This document shows, piece by piece, positions 45,385 to 56,999 of a DNA stretch of 64,000 nucleotides (position 1 is the stretch's first letter; each line of letters starts with the position of its first letter). The stretch is from Escarpia spicata (Eukaryota; Annelida; Polychaeta; Sabellida; Siboglinidae): assembly GCA_963995525.1 (NCBI GenBank), contig OZ023212.1, positions 10,456,229-10,520,228 on the forward strand. The letters run 5' to 3'. Made by a program: the position numbers and the translations under genes. The notes under the pieces were generated by a model, which saw only the letters and a list, made by a program, of their open reading frames with translations, was not told where the DNA came from and searched no databases.

Positions 45385-46990
45385 ATTGGGTCATTCCATG
45401 TCAAATCAATCACTCAAAACATCGCCCGACTCCAATTTTGATGCAATTTAGCACAGTTGTTGGCTCACACGAGAATATCAAAATAAAAAATTGAAAAAAA
45501 TCTAGGTCAAATATTATTTAAGATATTGGTCAGTGAACTTTGACCCGATTCACATGCTGACTGTTACATTGATGCCCATAACTCTGCTGTTAATAAAGAT
45601 AGAAAAGCAAGTAATACATCATTGGAAAGCCAATAAACAGGCATTATAAGTATTATATTATTACGATTGCAGAATAGTTCCTGAAAATATTACAGTGGGC
45701 AAATAATAATGTTCAGATATACATTAAATTGCGTACACCCCGGTGACTTACCTTTGGTCTATAGATAAGTGGATGCAACATTGGATTTCATTAGTTCACC
45801 TTTTTCAGATCACTTAACACGCTGCTAAGGGGTACCTTATAATGACATGAGTATATACTCACATGCTGTAGTCTCTCTCTTAACATATTAAAATTCTTTG
45901 CAGGGCCTCATACTTTTTCTGTGTCCTCTGGATAGTTTGTAGGTCCAACCAGTGTCGGTTGTCAGGTGAATATGCATGAGCATATCACTCACATGAACAT
46001 GAAGAGTGTCACTGTGTCGTGGGTAGCAATATGATGATGGTCCATGTGGGTGAAGGAAGTTCAGTTCAGCCTCTTCATCAGCTGGAATAACACCCATCAC
46101 ATATGCCACCCACCAGTGTCCATCATAGATGGCCGTCAGATACTTTTTGACATCCACGAGACTGAGACCATCACACTGGGCTGTCAAAATGTCTGTTCTT
46201 CTTATGGAACATATATTGTTACTTCCAAGTGATTAAGTGACATTGGCTTGAAGAAGTGTAGCTTCTGTGTTCCTGCTATTGTTTTCGTTCTGCATAAGGC
46301 TTGCAAGAAGAGTTGTTTCTTCGTAGTACTCTTCTGTGGTCGAAACGTAGAACTTGATTGCAGGAATATTGGCTCAACAAAAATAAAAAATCTGCATCGG
46401 TGTGGTAATATGATGGTTATATGGTCTTTGTAGATTAGCTTTTGCCGCGAGTCTCTTCACCGTTCCACGTGGTCTATGCCATCAGTTGCAAAAAAGTGTC
46501 ATTCAGCACTTATTCCAAAGTCCTATTCATGGTGGCAGAGGTTGAGAAAGTTTGTCCAGTTTTTGTATTGACCAGCACAGCCATCAGAGAAGTAGATGAT
46601 TTTCTGAACAGCTGTAAATTGTGCAGTAAGGAAGTTGATGAGGTGTTTCTGGAACAGGTCCACAGCAACAGTGTAATGTATGTTATAGTCAGAAATGACA
46701 ACATAACTAACATGTGACACACAGTCATTACCAACATCACGATAGTAGCAAACAAATGGGTGCAGTGTTGCCTGTGCATTATTCTAATGAAAGGATTGTG
46801 CCTCATCTTGCATGACGAAAGAGTAGTTTTCTGCAAAGTCACAAACAACAAGAAAATGGCCTGGCTGAAGTGAGTCACGAGTGTCTTATAGACATGAAGA
46901 CTGCTGTCTGCTTATGAAATCGTGCCACTGCAAGATTTCAAGTTGGGTGCAGAATTTATGGATGGAATCATCTGAACTGAGTTTCATGGT
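45385..46990 (-). pseudogene. Decayed DDE-like transposase family (SDGCAGQYKN type)
   Basis: Minus strand from about 46990: broken frames with SIHKFCTQLEILQWHDFI, QPGHFLVVCDFAENYSFVMQ, a stretch with YFSDGCAGQYKNWTNFLNLC (46523-46720), CHFFATDG, KRLAAKANLQRP, then YDGHWWVAYVMGVI and HPHGPSSYCYP (45888-46187). I recall this set of motifs from many uncharacterised invertebrate proteins; the spaced D (DFAEN), D (SDGC) and the SH3-like YDGxWW tail suggest an RNase-H-fold transposase. Several stops and shifts. At 45385-45420 the flank ggtcattccatgtcaaatca looks like a transposon end word, but its partner was not found. Confidence 0.65.
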
Positions 46991-47234
46991 TTGTAGTGTT
47001 AATCGATCAGTAGTTATCCATTTATTTTTATTTTAAATAATATGCGAAGTCTGAAGCCTGTTCATTGTGAACTCATGTCACTAAGCCCGCTCAAACGTGG
47101 TCATTTGTTAGTCACAGCCCGTCAGAAGTTGCTGATGTCACCACAGGCAGGGCCGCTGAGCGTGCTCAATCCTTCGATCAGCACGGCGAGCAGGAGTGCG
47201 GCCTGTTGTTTCAGACTACATGAAATTGCAGGAA

Positions 47235-47650
47235 TTTATTATTTGTTGATACACCGTAAAGATAATAATTCTTATCTACAAGTTTGTCCCTCGATGTACG
47301 TAGGAATTGTATTAACTTTTTGAGTTATTGTCATTTGAACATCAAGAATGCCCAACCTTGCATTATATCCTCTGCCGCTTATGCATTGCAGGATTGAGTA
47401 TTCGCAATGTGCAAATGGCAATAACTCAAAAACAAAAAACAAATTCTGGGTACATCCAGCGACAAACTTGTAGATAAGATTATTATCTTTACTGTGATAT
47501 CAAAAAGTATTAAATCTTATTAAAAGGTTGAGCATTCGCAATGTTCAAACAGCCAATAACTCAAAAAAGAACAAAATTCCTGCGTACATCCAGCAACACG
47601 TTTGTAGGTAAGATTATTATATTTACGGTGATATATACAAATATTAAATT
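47235..47650. repeat. Inverted repeat with a second direct copy of one arm
   Basis: The block at about 47389-47515 (gagtattcgcaatgtgcaaa, ataactcaaaaac, acatccagcgacaaacttgt, gataagattattatctttac) recurs directly at about 47526-47650 and as its reverse complement at about 47238-47345 (gtaaagataataattcttatctacaagttt, aactttttgagttat). Three copies, one inverted. Confidence 0.75.
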
Positions 47651-49537
47651 CCACAATTGTAATTTTAGGTAAGGCTTGAACCACCAACCCGCATAGATGC
47701 ATGCCATACTAAATCCTTGTGGTGCTACCTGGCGATGTTACGATCGCTAAGTGTCTCTTCTGAAGCTTATCCAGTAGGGCTGTCAGTGTCGGCAAGAGAT
47801 AGCCGAGGTATGCTTTCTTCTCCGACTGAAGAATATTCAATGCCTGCGCCACGTGCTTCATGGTGGTGGAGTGCTCCTCCAAGACAGCTGGCTTCAGCCT
47901 GAAAACATAATCGTGACATATTATACAAATGGTCATTGCACAAACACACAACCATGATGTTTCTTGTATGCCCCACACATCATTAGATGCAGAGTTCCAT
48001 AAAGCTGGAGAACAAGGTTAAACATAAACATGTTAAAGATGGGACATATGGCAGACTAATATAAAAAGACCTAGCTAAATAAATAATGTTACATTGGTTA
48101 GACAGGCGGCGTTGTAATATATTTATTAACAATAATATGTTGCTTAAAAATTACACGTTAACACAGCACAGTAGTTGTGGTCTTTGTGAATGTTCTCATT
48201 TTTGTATATTGAAGTCATTGCATATGGAATGCAGTGGTTCCCCTCCCTTCTACTTGATGATCCGGACCAGGCGCTCCACTGGCATAAAGACAGAATTCCA
48301 CACGGTCTGGTTTGGCCGGATTACCATGAGACCGCATGTCTCCTGGACAGTCTCTGCAGCCAGGGAAGTTCTGCCGGCCTTGTTCCAGGTGGCCTGGCAC
48401 TTTGAGAAGGTGGAGCGGGACAACTTCTTGTACGTTGTGTTGTCTTCCGCGTGTTGTGCGTCTGTCGTACAACACGAGGTGACTCGGCAGTCGGTACTCT
48501 GCTAAGTCGCCATCGTGGAGCACACTGTCAACATTATCTAAGTGGACCCCATCACCTGGATAATTCCGAGTACTTTGTTTGACCAAAAATTAAATCACAG
48601 GTACAGTAAAATATTTGGTTGCATTATATAGCAGTATGGGTGTAACATAGATAATATATGTTTTGCTTTGCATTTTGGATCCTTATGAAACTGATTTCAT
48701 AAGAATAATCTTAACAATATTTAGCCACTATTTACTCACTTATTAATATGCATTGTTGTATACAATACATAGTATTAACATAATCCGCCATCCAAAAAGA
48801 ATGAGTTTTAAAATCTTTAAACACTACTTAAATTTATGACGCTGAGTTATGTATATGTTGGAATTACCCACCTGTGCATCGTTCCACTTCACTCTGGTCG
48901 TCGTCGTTGCGCTGTGCGTCTACTACAAACACCGAAAAGGCCTTGACGAAGTTGGACCCATTGTCCGTCGTCGACTTGGCGACCTTCTGTCTGATGACAT
49001 ACTCCGTGTGGATATCTTCAAGCGCATTGGCCAACACATACAATGGGTGTGCATGACCCTCGCAGGTGACGACAAGCTAGGGCGGCAGACCTTAAATAAA
49101 ATATGATACTTATATATGAATAAATAGTTTAATTTGGGAATTGTATAAATCAATACAAATGGAATAAACAGTGAAATGATGTATACTTCCAGGTTGACAG
49201 TGGAGCCAGTTAAGGCTGTCACCAGTTGATAAAATTATAGTAAAATAATAAGATCAATACAATATTTAATGAACTAGTCGCTGTCAACCCAAATATAACT
49301 ATGTAACAGTATAATAATTCCATTGTATCGTGTGGATTAAGTTGACATATTAGCAAACTGTAAACAAGCATGGGTATAATTCAAAGGTATATTGTAATGC
49401 AAACATAAACATATGGTAAACATATAGTGATGTCATGCACCAACAATGGCAGGATACATGAGATATATAGCGTCACAATCACATAGTAGTCTATGATACT
49501 TTACAATACTACTACACGTGTCATGGATCAAAAATAA

Positions 49538-49581
49538 AGTGTATATATATATATATATATTTAATTCTATGTATATTCCAC

Positions 49582-49617
<36 letters not shown>

Positions 49618-49640
49618 GTGGAATATACATAGAATTAAAT
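49538..49640. repeat. Perfect AT-rich palindrome around (AT)n
   Basis: tttaattctatgtatattcc + acgtacat, then a TA run, then atgtacgt + ggaatatacatagaattaaa: near-perfect arms of about 40 bp with no unpaired loop other than the TA run. A further (TA)n lies directly outside the left arm. The same peptide (MYIPRTYIYIY...) can be read on both strands because of the symmetry. Confidence 0.95.
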
Positions 49641-49677
49641 AAAACCTACCTTCTCTCTAGCGTGTTGACGTCAGTCC

Positions 49678-49790
49678 AGTGTGCCGTCACACCGATGTCA
49701 GTCCAGTGTGCCGTCACACCGATGTCAGTCCAGTGTGCCGTCACACCGATGTCAGTCCAGTGTGCCGTCACACCGATGTAAGAGCGGCCT
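49678..49790 (-). repeat. 27-bp in-frame tandem repeat in the hAT coding piece
   Basis: Four copies of ccgtcacaccgatgtcagtc + cagtgtg. On the minus strand these encode IGVTAHWTD four times; other hAT proteins have one such segment before the NTLERR-like stretch, which is also present here. Confidence 0.9.
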
Positions 49791-50223
49791 CGAGCACTCC
49801 AGCAGTCGGTGGTCGTTGCAACGAACCGCAGAGGACCCATCGCACAGATGACGTTCTTCTTCATCGTCTCTGCACCTGCACACTCGTGCAGTCGTCGCTT
49901 CAGGGTCATGCGGCACATGACGTAGCGGTTCGGCTACAGCCCAACGATGAGTTCTTTGAACGCATGCAGCTCAACAGTGCTGAACGAAAGCAGGCCATCG
50001 CACAGCAGGCTGCTGAGCACCAGCCCGTACGTCCACCCTTGCTTGCGACACATAGGTCAGTCTGGTCCAATCCAACTTCTATTGTTTTGCCGGCTTCTCA
50101 GATGAAGAAGCAGGCAGTTTTCGTTTGCAACACTAGCTCACTGTACCGACTCAGCTGATTCGGGTGCTCTCTCTGGAATGAAAGATGTAAAATGAGTTTC
50201 ACGCATATGGGGAATGCCAGTGT

Positions 50224-50640
50224 TACGGTTGTGGCACTTTGCACACAAAACTCAATATGAACAAAACACATTTTGTAATGTTTAATAAAAAAATAAAATA
50301 AATAAACCTAGAACAGATGTGAATATAGTTTTGAATGGGACAAAAACTGAACAGGCATCATATCCAAAATTCCTTGGAGTAACCATTAATGAAAACTTAA
50401 CATGACGAGAACACATAAAAATGGTTGAATCACAAGAATCAAAAAGCATAGCAGTTTTGTATAAACCTACGCATGTCCTTTATTGTCAAGCGTTACATAC
50501 ATTATATAACTCACTTGGTGAACCACATATGTCATATTGCTGTGAGAACTGGGTAAATACTTATCAATCTAGACTCAGAAAACTATATCTGTTACAGAAA
50601 AAAAGTTATACAGATTATTTATAACCTTAATTACCATGAT
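50224..50640 (+). mobile_element. LINE RT C-terminal fragment
   Basis: Frames with NKTHFVMFNKK, SYPKFLGVTINENL, REHIKMVES and LYNSLGEPHMSYCCENWVNT, then YQSRLRKLYLLQKK. Truncated at both ends with at least two frameshifts. Confidence 0.75.
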
Positions 50641-50644
50641 CATA

Positions 50645-50905
50645 CATGGGTAAGAGTGAGAGAGAGTGGGGGAGGATGGCGAGAGGGACGGAGAGAAATA
50701 GAGGAGGGAATTAATGAGGGACGGAGAATGGGACAGACAGAGAGGGGAAACGGAGAGCGACGGGGAAGATAAGGATGAGGGGTAGAGTGGGGAGAGAGAG
50801 ATGGAAAGGGCAAGGAGGGGAAGGGACTGGAGGGGACGGGAGAGGAAGGAGGTGAGAAAGGAGATAGAGGGGAAGATACGCGGATGGAGAGTGACAGTGA
50901 CAATG
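50645..50905. repeat. Purine-only GGGA/GAGA tract
   Basis: About 260 bp of almost pure purine on the plus strand (gagggacggagaatgggaca and similar), a possible triplex former. The Ser/Pro open frame opposite is low complexity. Confidence 0.9.
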
Positions 50906-50939
50906 GGTTTTATTTCTCTACGACCCCTTGCGGAGTATG

Positions 50940-51730
50940 AGATAATTTATTTTTCTAAAGTACATTTTAATAAACATACTGCATTCTTAAAAACATCTAA
51001 ACTTATATTATATCAATCACATTTACATCCATAAACAACACACAATGCATAAAACATTCAGTGACCTTACTGTATTAAATGTTTTTGATAAAGTTATAAT
51101 CAGTAGTGCAAACCAAATAATGTAAAATAAAATAAACCACGTATTATACAGGTATTGCACAATTTGAACTCATTTACATGTATGTATATGACTAATAAAT
51201 GATATATAAGCTACAATGTTTTTTCTTTTGTTAGAAAAACAAACTTTGTTATGATTACATTAATAAATCTGGAAAGATCTGTCAACTGGTTCACATTATG
51301 TATATTAAACATCTGATTAATTTTTTCAAAGTATTAGGTCTGATTCTAAGGTATTTTGTTATGTATTTTGATCTTTCTTCTACTAGTGATGGACAGACAA
51401 GTACGTAATGGTATCTATCAACTTGGTCTCCAATGTAGCATGTTGCATAAATTACAGAGCCTCTGAGCATTTTCAGGGAGATACTGACCAACAGAAATAG
51501 GTAATTTGTGATTTCCACAACAACATTTACATAAATTGATTCTGTCAGATGGGCTCAAGTAGATTAAATACTTATCGAGCCCTACTTCATTTTTAAATAT
51601 TCTATAATTTGAACACAGCCTATTGTGCCATGTTTGTCTGTTTATGACTTTCATTTTAAGTTCTAGGGTATGCTTCAACTATTTTATATTGTTTGACAAA
51701 CAAGAAGTCTGGGTCTGATCTGCCCTTTCC
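50940..51730 (-). mobile_element. LINE 3' end (minus strand)
   Basis: Frames 51678-51418 and 51518-51291: KYLIYLSPSDRINLCKCCCG, HKLPISVGQYLP, QRLCNLCNMLH, then IGDQVDRYHYVLVCPSLVEE and RSKYITKYL. The C-terminal Cys-rich CNLCN...HYVLVCP motif is common in one LINE group of marine invertebrates. One frameshift. 3' UTR toward 50940. Confidence 0.75.
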
Positions 51731-51899
51731 ATGAGAAAACATAATGACCTTTGTTATACTAGCTAGTATTAACAGATATGTGCCATTTAATACAGCCTGT
51801 AAATCTGCAGGTGTTTCTGCCATGACAATAGTATCAAATAGTCAAATAGTAACGCAGGGAGAGGGGAGAGAAGATACATATATAGACAGACAGACAGAC

Positions 51900-52182
<283 letters not shown>

Positions 52183-52490
52183 GACACACAGACACGGACA
52201 TACACCAACGCACATCGCCACACAATACATCAGAACAAACCCCCCCAAAAAAACAATTGCAGCGCCATTCTTTTTTCTTGCTTCTGCCGTTGATGTGCAA
52301 ATCCTGATTCTAATTTTTTTTTAATGTAGCATCCATTGTTTAACGTTATCCTTGGTGGATATGTTAAATGTGTAGAGAAGAGCACACTATTGCAAAAGGG
52401 AACACTAATTAAGAATAGTATAATCATATGACATTATATTATAGCTGGCGAAGTGAAGGGTAATGGAGCAACTAAGCAACTTCACAATTA

Positions 52491-54131
52491 TCAGAGTCCA
52501 ATAGCCAGGAGGCGTGCCGGCCTTCCCGCGCTTTAGCGTAGTGATACAGTAAAACCTAGTCCGACCATTCAGGACATAAAAGGCCACTGCACCTCCAGCA
52601 GCGGCCACATTTGAAATTCCTCGTGTTCGGTTGTTTATCGAATATCGTATCAGTTTTGACTCCACCTCCCTCCCCTCCTGCCATAAGACTAGTTATAAGT
52701 ATGTATGGGATTTTCACAACACGCACATGTGTTAATTTTAGCTTTGCTGACGCTTTTCCCTGTTTCTAAATGGTACACAAGGTTTTGCCTTAAGGCTTTT
52801 TCCTCCTTCAAGTGTACGCAGGGTTTTTAGGGCGGTAATTAAAGTAGGATTAATAAACGGTGTGGCGGAAGGCGGAATGGCCCCACCTCTCTCTAGGATG
52901 TGGTAATAGTTAGTAGTTTTAATCGTCTAAATGTCTGGGAGGCATCTTTTTAATAGTTCTGGTGTATTACCATAATTTAAGTATGGTATTCTATAATGTG
53001 GGCCTTGTTTTTAGAATGTATAGATAAAATAAATGGGGCAATGTTTAAGACCTCAAATGGCCCACATTTGATTGTATTGTGTTTTAGCTAACAACTCATC
53101 CAATTATCGGGTGTGTGTTTTAGCTAACAACTCATCCAATTATCGGGTGAATAATAAATAAATGTCAGAAGGTTATTCTGGCCACATTTCTTCCATATCT
53201 GGTGTTGTCTTGTTGCATTGCGTAAAGGGATTTATGCGATTACATTGCATAACAAGTTTTACGCGAGGCAACCAAGGCAATACTAAAGTCCTAGAGCCAG
53301 CCTGCAGGCTAGGTAAACAAGCTGACACTGTACCTTGACCAGGTCAGAGTCCAATAGCCTGAAGGCGTACTGGCCGTCCCGCCCAGGTCAGAGTCCAATA
53401 GCCTGAAGGCGTACCGGCCGTCCCGCCCAGGTCAGAGTCCAATAGCTGGGAGGCGTGCCGGCCTTCCCGCGCTTTAGCGTAGTGATACAGTAAAACCTAG
53501 TCCGACCATTCAGGACATAAAAGGCCACTGCACCTCCAGCAGCGGCCACATTTGAAATTCCTCGTGTTCAGTTGTTTATCGAATATCGTATCAGTTTTGA
53601 CTCCACCTCCCTCCCCTCCTGCCATAAGACTAGTTATAAGTATGTATGGGATTTTCACAACACGCACATGTGTTAATTTTAGCTTTGCTGACGCTTTTCC
53701 CTGTTTCTAAATGGTACACGAGGTTTTGCCTTAAGGCTTTTTCCTCCTTCAAGTGTACGCAGGGTTTTTAGGGCGGTAATTAAAGTAGGATTAATAAACG
53801 GTGTGGCGGAAGGCGGAATGGCCCCACCTCTCTCTAGGATGTGGTAATAGTTAGTAGTTTTAATCGTCTAAATGTCTGGGAGGCGTCTTTTTAATAGTTC
53901 TGGTGTATTACCATAATTTAAGTATGGTATTCTATAATGTGGGCCTTGTTTTTAGAATGTATAGATAAAATAAATGGGGCAATGTTTAAGACCTCAAATG
54001 GCCCACATTTGATTGTATTGTGTTTTAGCCAACAACTCATCCAATTATCGGGTGAATAATAAATAAATGTCAGAAGGTTATTCTGGCCACATTTCTTCCA
54101 TATCTGGTGTTGTCTTGTTGCATTGCGTAAA
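52491..54131. repeat. 0.7-kb direct duplication with a small array between copies
   Basis: 52491-53226 and 53432-54131 are almost identical (from tcagagtccaatagc to tgttgcattgcgtaaa). The first copy alone has an internal 36-bp duplication (gttttagctaacaactcatc..., 53085-53155). Between the copies, at about 53339-53431, lie two more short copies of the start of the unit (ggtcagagtccaatagcctg + aaggcgtac...). The near-identity suggests a recent event. No coding sequence recognised; the units could be solo ends of a retroelement. Confidence 0.9.
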
Positions 54132-54414
54132 TATATATATGAAATGTGATTTGTAGGTGCCGGCCAATCCAGCCAGTCACATAATTAGCCTGCAAATAAG
54201 AAATGTCACTCTGCGTTAGACTCTTAATTTATTATGAGTGCATGGCGTGATAATCAAGTGTTCTGTTGTTGCAGAAGAAAACATATTGAACAGTTGCAGT
54301 TTGTTGCATTTGTTTCTTTGCTACAGGGTAATCATCAACATTGAGTGCAACAAAATGTTTATCTATAGTATATTGTTTGTTAATTGTTACTCAGGAGCGT
54401 TCATCTTTTCTATG

Positions 54415-55305
54415 CTGCCCTGGTGACCAAGATGGTAAAGAAACTTCCCTACAACAATCAGCTGCTGATTGAGTTGGAGGTCCTCGGCCAGATCTGAGGG
54501 AGAAATTTACCCCAAACACAGGTACATACAGATATGCATCGTCAGTTAATTCCGACAACCTATATTAAATGTATTGATGTCAAATAGGCAAGTTAACAAA
54601 TCAACAGTACTAAACTAAGCACATTACATAATAAGGTGTACATGTTCTTTCTTGTAATGTTTTGTGTGTTTCAGTGCTGGATCTGGTGTTCAGTGAGACT
54701 GCATGAAAAGTTCTGCTTTATTTATATTGAGTGCTTTGCTTTGAAGTGTTTCAGTGCTCGATCTGGAGGTCAGGGATACTGCATGAAAAGGTCTGCTTTA
54801 TTTGTATCGAGTGTTTTGCTTTGGTGTTTTTCAGTGCTCGATCTGGTGTTCAGGGAGACTGCATGAAAAGTTTGGCTTTATTTGTATTGAGTGCTTTGCT
54901 TTGGTGTGTTTCAGTGCTCGATCGTTTGCCAGAACACCTGCTCCCGGAGGACTACTCTGATACCCGGGCGGAATTCATGGAGTTCGCCATGGCTACAGAC
55001 GCAGAGCTGCCACCAATGGATGGGTGCTTGGATAAGTTCAGGGCCGTCATGGCGACACGCACCATTGCAGGGTGAGATCATCCCTTCGCTACCCGGCCTC
55101 TCAGCCATCCTGAAGGTTTACCTGCTCATGTCCCACAGAAACGCCGACTCATAGCGGGCATTCTCTATGGTCAACAAGATCGACACGGAGCATCCCTCGG
55201 ATTTGGTCCGGCAGACACTCACTCCTATGAGCCACCCGCGTTTGTGGTACACATGTCCAAGAAAGCCACACTGAACTACAACCTGCTTCACAGGAACACA
55301 CCTTA
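54415..55305 (+). pseudogene. hAT-type transposase C-terminal pieces
   Basis: Piece 1 (54415-54500): VTKMVKKLPYNNQLLIELEV. Piece 2: acceptor tgtgtttcag at 54913, LDRLPEHLLPEDYSDTRAEF..., ending MATRTIAG, donor gtgaga at 55072. Piece 3 (about 55090-55265): LPGLSAILKVYLLMSHRNAD, a stop where a Glu codon is expected, then RAFSMVNKID. NADSxRxFS is the well-known hAT C-terminal motif; the nonsense codon marks it as dead. Piece order and splice sites agree with a multi-exon source. Confidence 0.7.
54658..54935 (+). repeat. Tandem copies of the 3' splice junction of the hAT exon
   Basis: Three and a half copies of a unit near 80-85 bp: ttgctttggtgtgtttcag/ TGCTCGATCTGGTGTTCAGG + gagactgcatgaaaag... 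The last copy joins the real exon at TGCTCGATCGTTTGCCAG. Each copy keeps a T-rich tract and CAG. Confidence 0.88.
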
Positions 55306-56810
55306 ATTCCCAATCACTGTCGACACACATTTTTTTAAATATAAATGTACATTAGTTCACTAGATGCCTCGTATTTGTCATGCTATGTGACATAATGGGT
55401 TACTTGAATATTTTTTGGAGTGTGTGAGAGCGATTGGACATGCGTGACGTGCAAACGACGTCAGTGCCCACGTGCGCACAGAGTCGAAAAAGTCTCGGTC
55501 AGTTGGATCCTCAAAGGTTGACATATATGAGACTGTCACCATACAAGCATCATACAAGTATGCAGAGAAAATGCACCTAATTTAATCTCAACTTTACAGT
55601 TACAAAGGACATACTGACACACTTCCAAGTATTGTGATTCTCAATGCTTTATAAGGTTGTTTATATAGAACCTGCTTCACGGGCAACTTTTAATGAACTT
55701 CTAGTTAATGTATCCTTCAGTATTCTACCTATAGCAGGTGTCAATGGGGATAATATTGTTATATTTACTAAACAACAATTGTAACGGTCAATGTTGATCA
55801 TTACAAGCAGAACATGGCATGAAAACAAACCACACATCACAACAGAAAGCATACTGCATTTACCCATTCGCTGATTCTTTATTTTTGTATATGTAATAAC
55901 CCAACAATGTAATTACGCTATTGCACACATGACTAAAACATTAAAACTAAAATTTTTGTTTTACACAATAACAACATAATATTTTTAAAATCACAGATGT
56001 CTAAATAAAACGGTAAACATAAAAACACCACATTAACATAGCAAATAGCAATGAAAACACATAAACCAAAGCAAATAACACAACCTGGCACTATCATAGC
56101 CAATTAAGCAAAATCACTAATAACTAGCCATGGATTGATGATCTGGTTTCTCAGTTATTAATAGGATGCATAATTACCTCTCTGACTATATATATAGTAA
56201 ACGATATAACATTTAAAAAACTAAAGTTTACTTGAATGGAAACTGCTAGCAAGCATGCCAATAAATGTTACATGCATTACCAACTATCACTAGTATATGA
56301 CAGAATAAAATAAAATTAAACAATATCACCCAGTCCATGCAACAGAGAGCATTGCAAAACCATGATTGTATTAACTTCAGCTGTACCTAAAACTGAATAA
56401 TTTGAAACATGGTTTGAACATTGAAATAAATGCATGTTTGCAATGTGATAATTACATGCAAAACACACAAACAACAATAACAGATGCCACAGAAATATCA
56501 AGACTATACCCAGAGATATGCTGTATTCATACAAAGTGTTTTAATCCCTCGTATAAATGTGAGTGCACACAACTCTGGCATTAGTCTGAGGATGTTTGCA
56601 ATTCTACCTGAAACTGTTTTGATGAACAAACCTACAAACTGTCACAACCCGTCGTTGCTGTACTGTTCAATGCTGTTTCGAACCTCCACAAACCAGAAAT
56701 AAAACTTTTAGGCATAATCTTCTTGTGAATAAAGTATTTATATATAAATACGTCTATAACTGGATGCAAACATGTAAAATGTTGGCTGATCATAATGACC
56801 TTGACTGTCT
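55306..56810. other. AT-rich stretch without recognised features
   Basis: About 1.5 kb between the hAT remnant and GCAT. It may include the GCAT 3' UTR. No repeat family or coding signal seen. Confidence 0.5.
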
Positions 56811-56920
56811 TCATGGGATGACCTTGAGCTGCTTGCCAATCTCAATGAAAGCATCGACAGCTGTGTCGACATTCTTTAGACTGTGGCCAGCGGAGAGCTG
56901 AACTCGAATACGTGCCTTGC
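56811..56920 (-). CDS. GCAT: Glycine C-acetyltransferase, last exon
   Basis: Acceptor gttttgttgaag at 56921, frame KARIRVQLSAGHSLKNVDTA, then VDAFIEIGKQLKVIP and TGA at 56813-56811. This is the C-terminal end of 2-amino-3-ketobutyrate CoA ligase, whose enzymes end GKARIRxQxSAxHSxExxxxxVEAFxxIGKxLGV. The mitochondrial PLP enzyme turns 2-amino-3-oxobutyrate plus CoA into glycine and acetyl-CoA in threonine breakdown. Only the 36-residue end lies here; no other GCAT exon is seen before 64000, so the preceding intron is probably over 7 kb and filled with the LINE and the DNA transposon below. Confidence 0.88.
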
Positions 56921-56999
56921 CTTCAACAAAACACAGCAACAATCAGACACTACATCAGTTAATATATCAATCAGTCAATGCATCATTTATTTCAGACTA

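Larger units (their letters stand above)
47709..50160 (-). pseudogene. hAT-type transposase (ZBED-like), broken into fragments
   Basis: Minus strand in order: LSFSTVELHAFKELIVGLQP, FVATTTDCWSARGRSYIGVT (50130-49650, ending at donor gtaggt), STTDNGSNFVKAFSVFVVDA (about 49060-48880), WNKAGRTSLAAETVQETCGL and NSVFMPVERLVRI (48580-48235), FRLKPAVLEEHSTTMKHVAQ and KKAYLGYLLPTLTALLDKLQ (47900-47730). These are consecutive pieces of the hAT catalytic region of ZBED-type proteins (TTDxWS, TDNGSNF). Frames break between pieces, and intervening gaps may be introns or decay. The TAHWTD segment is amplified (see 49678-49790). No intact BED finger or C-terminus seen. Confidence 0.75.

Noticed and set aside
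52491..54131. Pair of long terminal repeats of a retrovirus-like element
   Set aside because: Only about 205 bp separate the copies, with no primer-binding site or coding sequence; a tandem duplication fits better.
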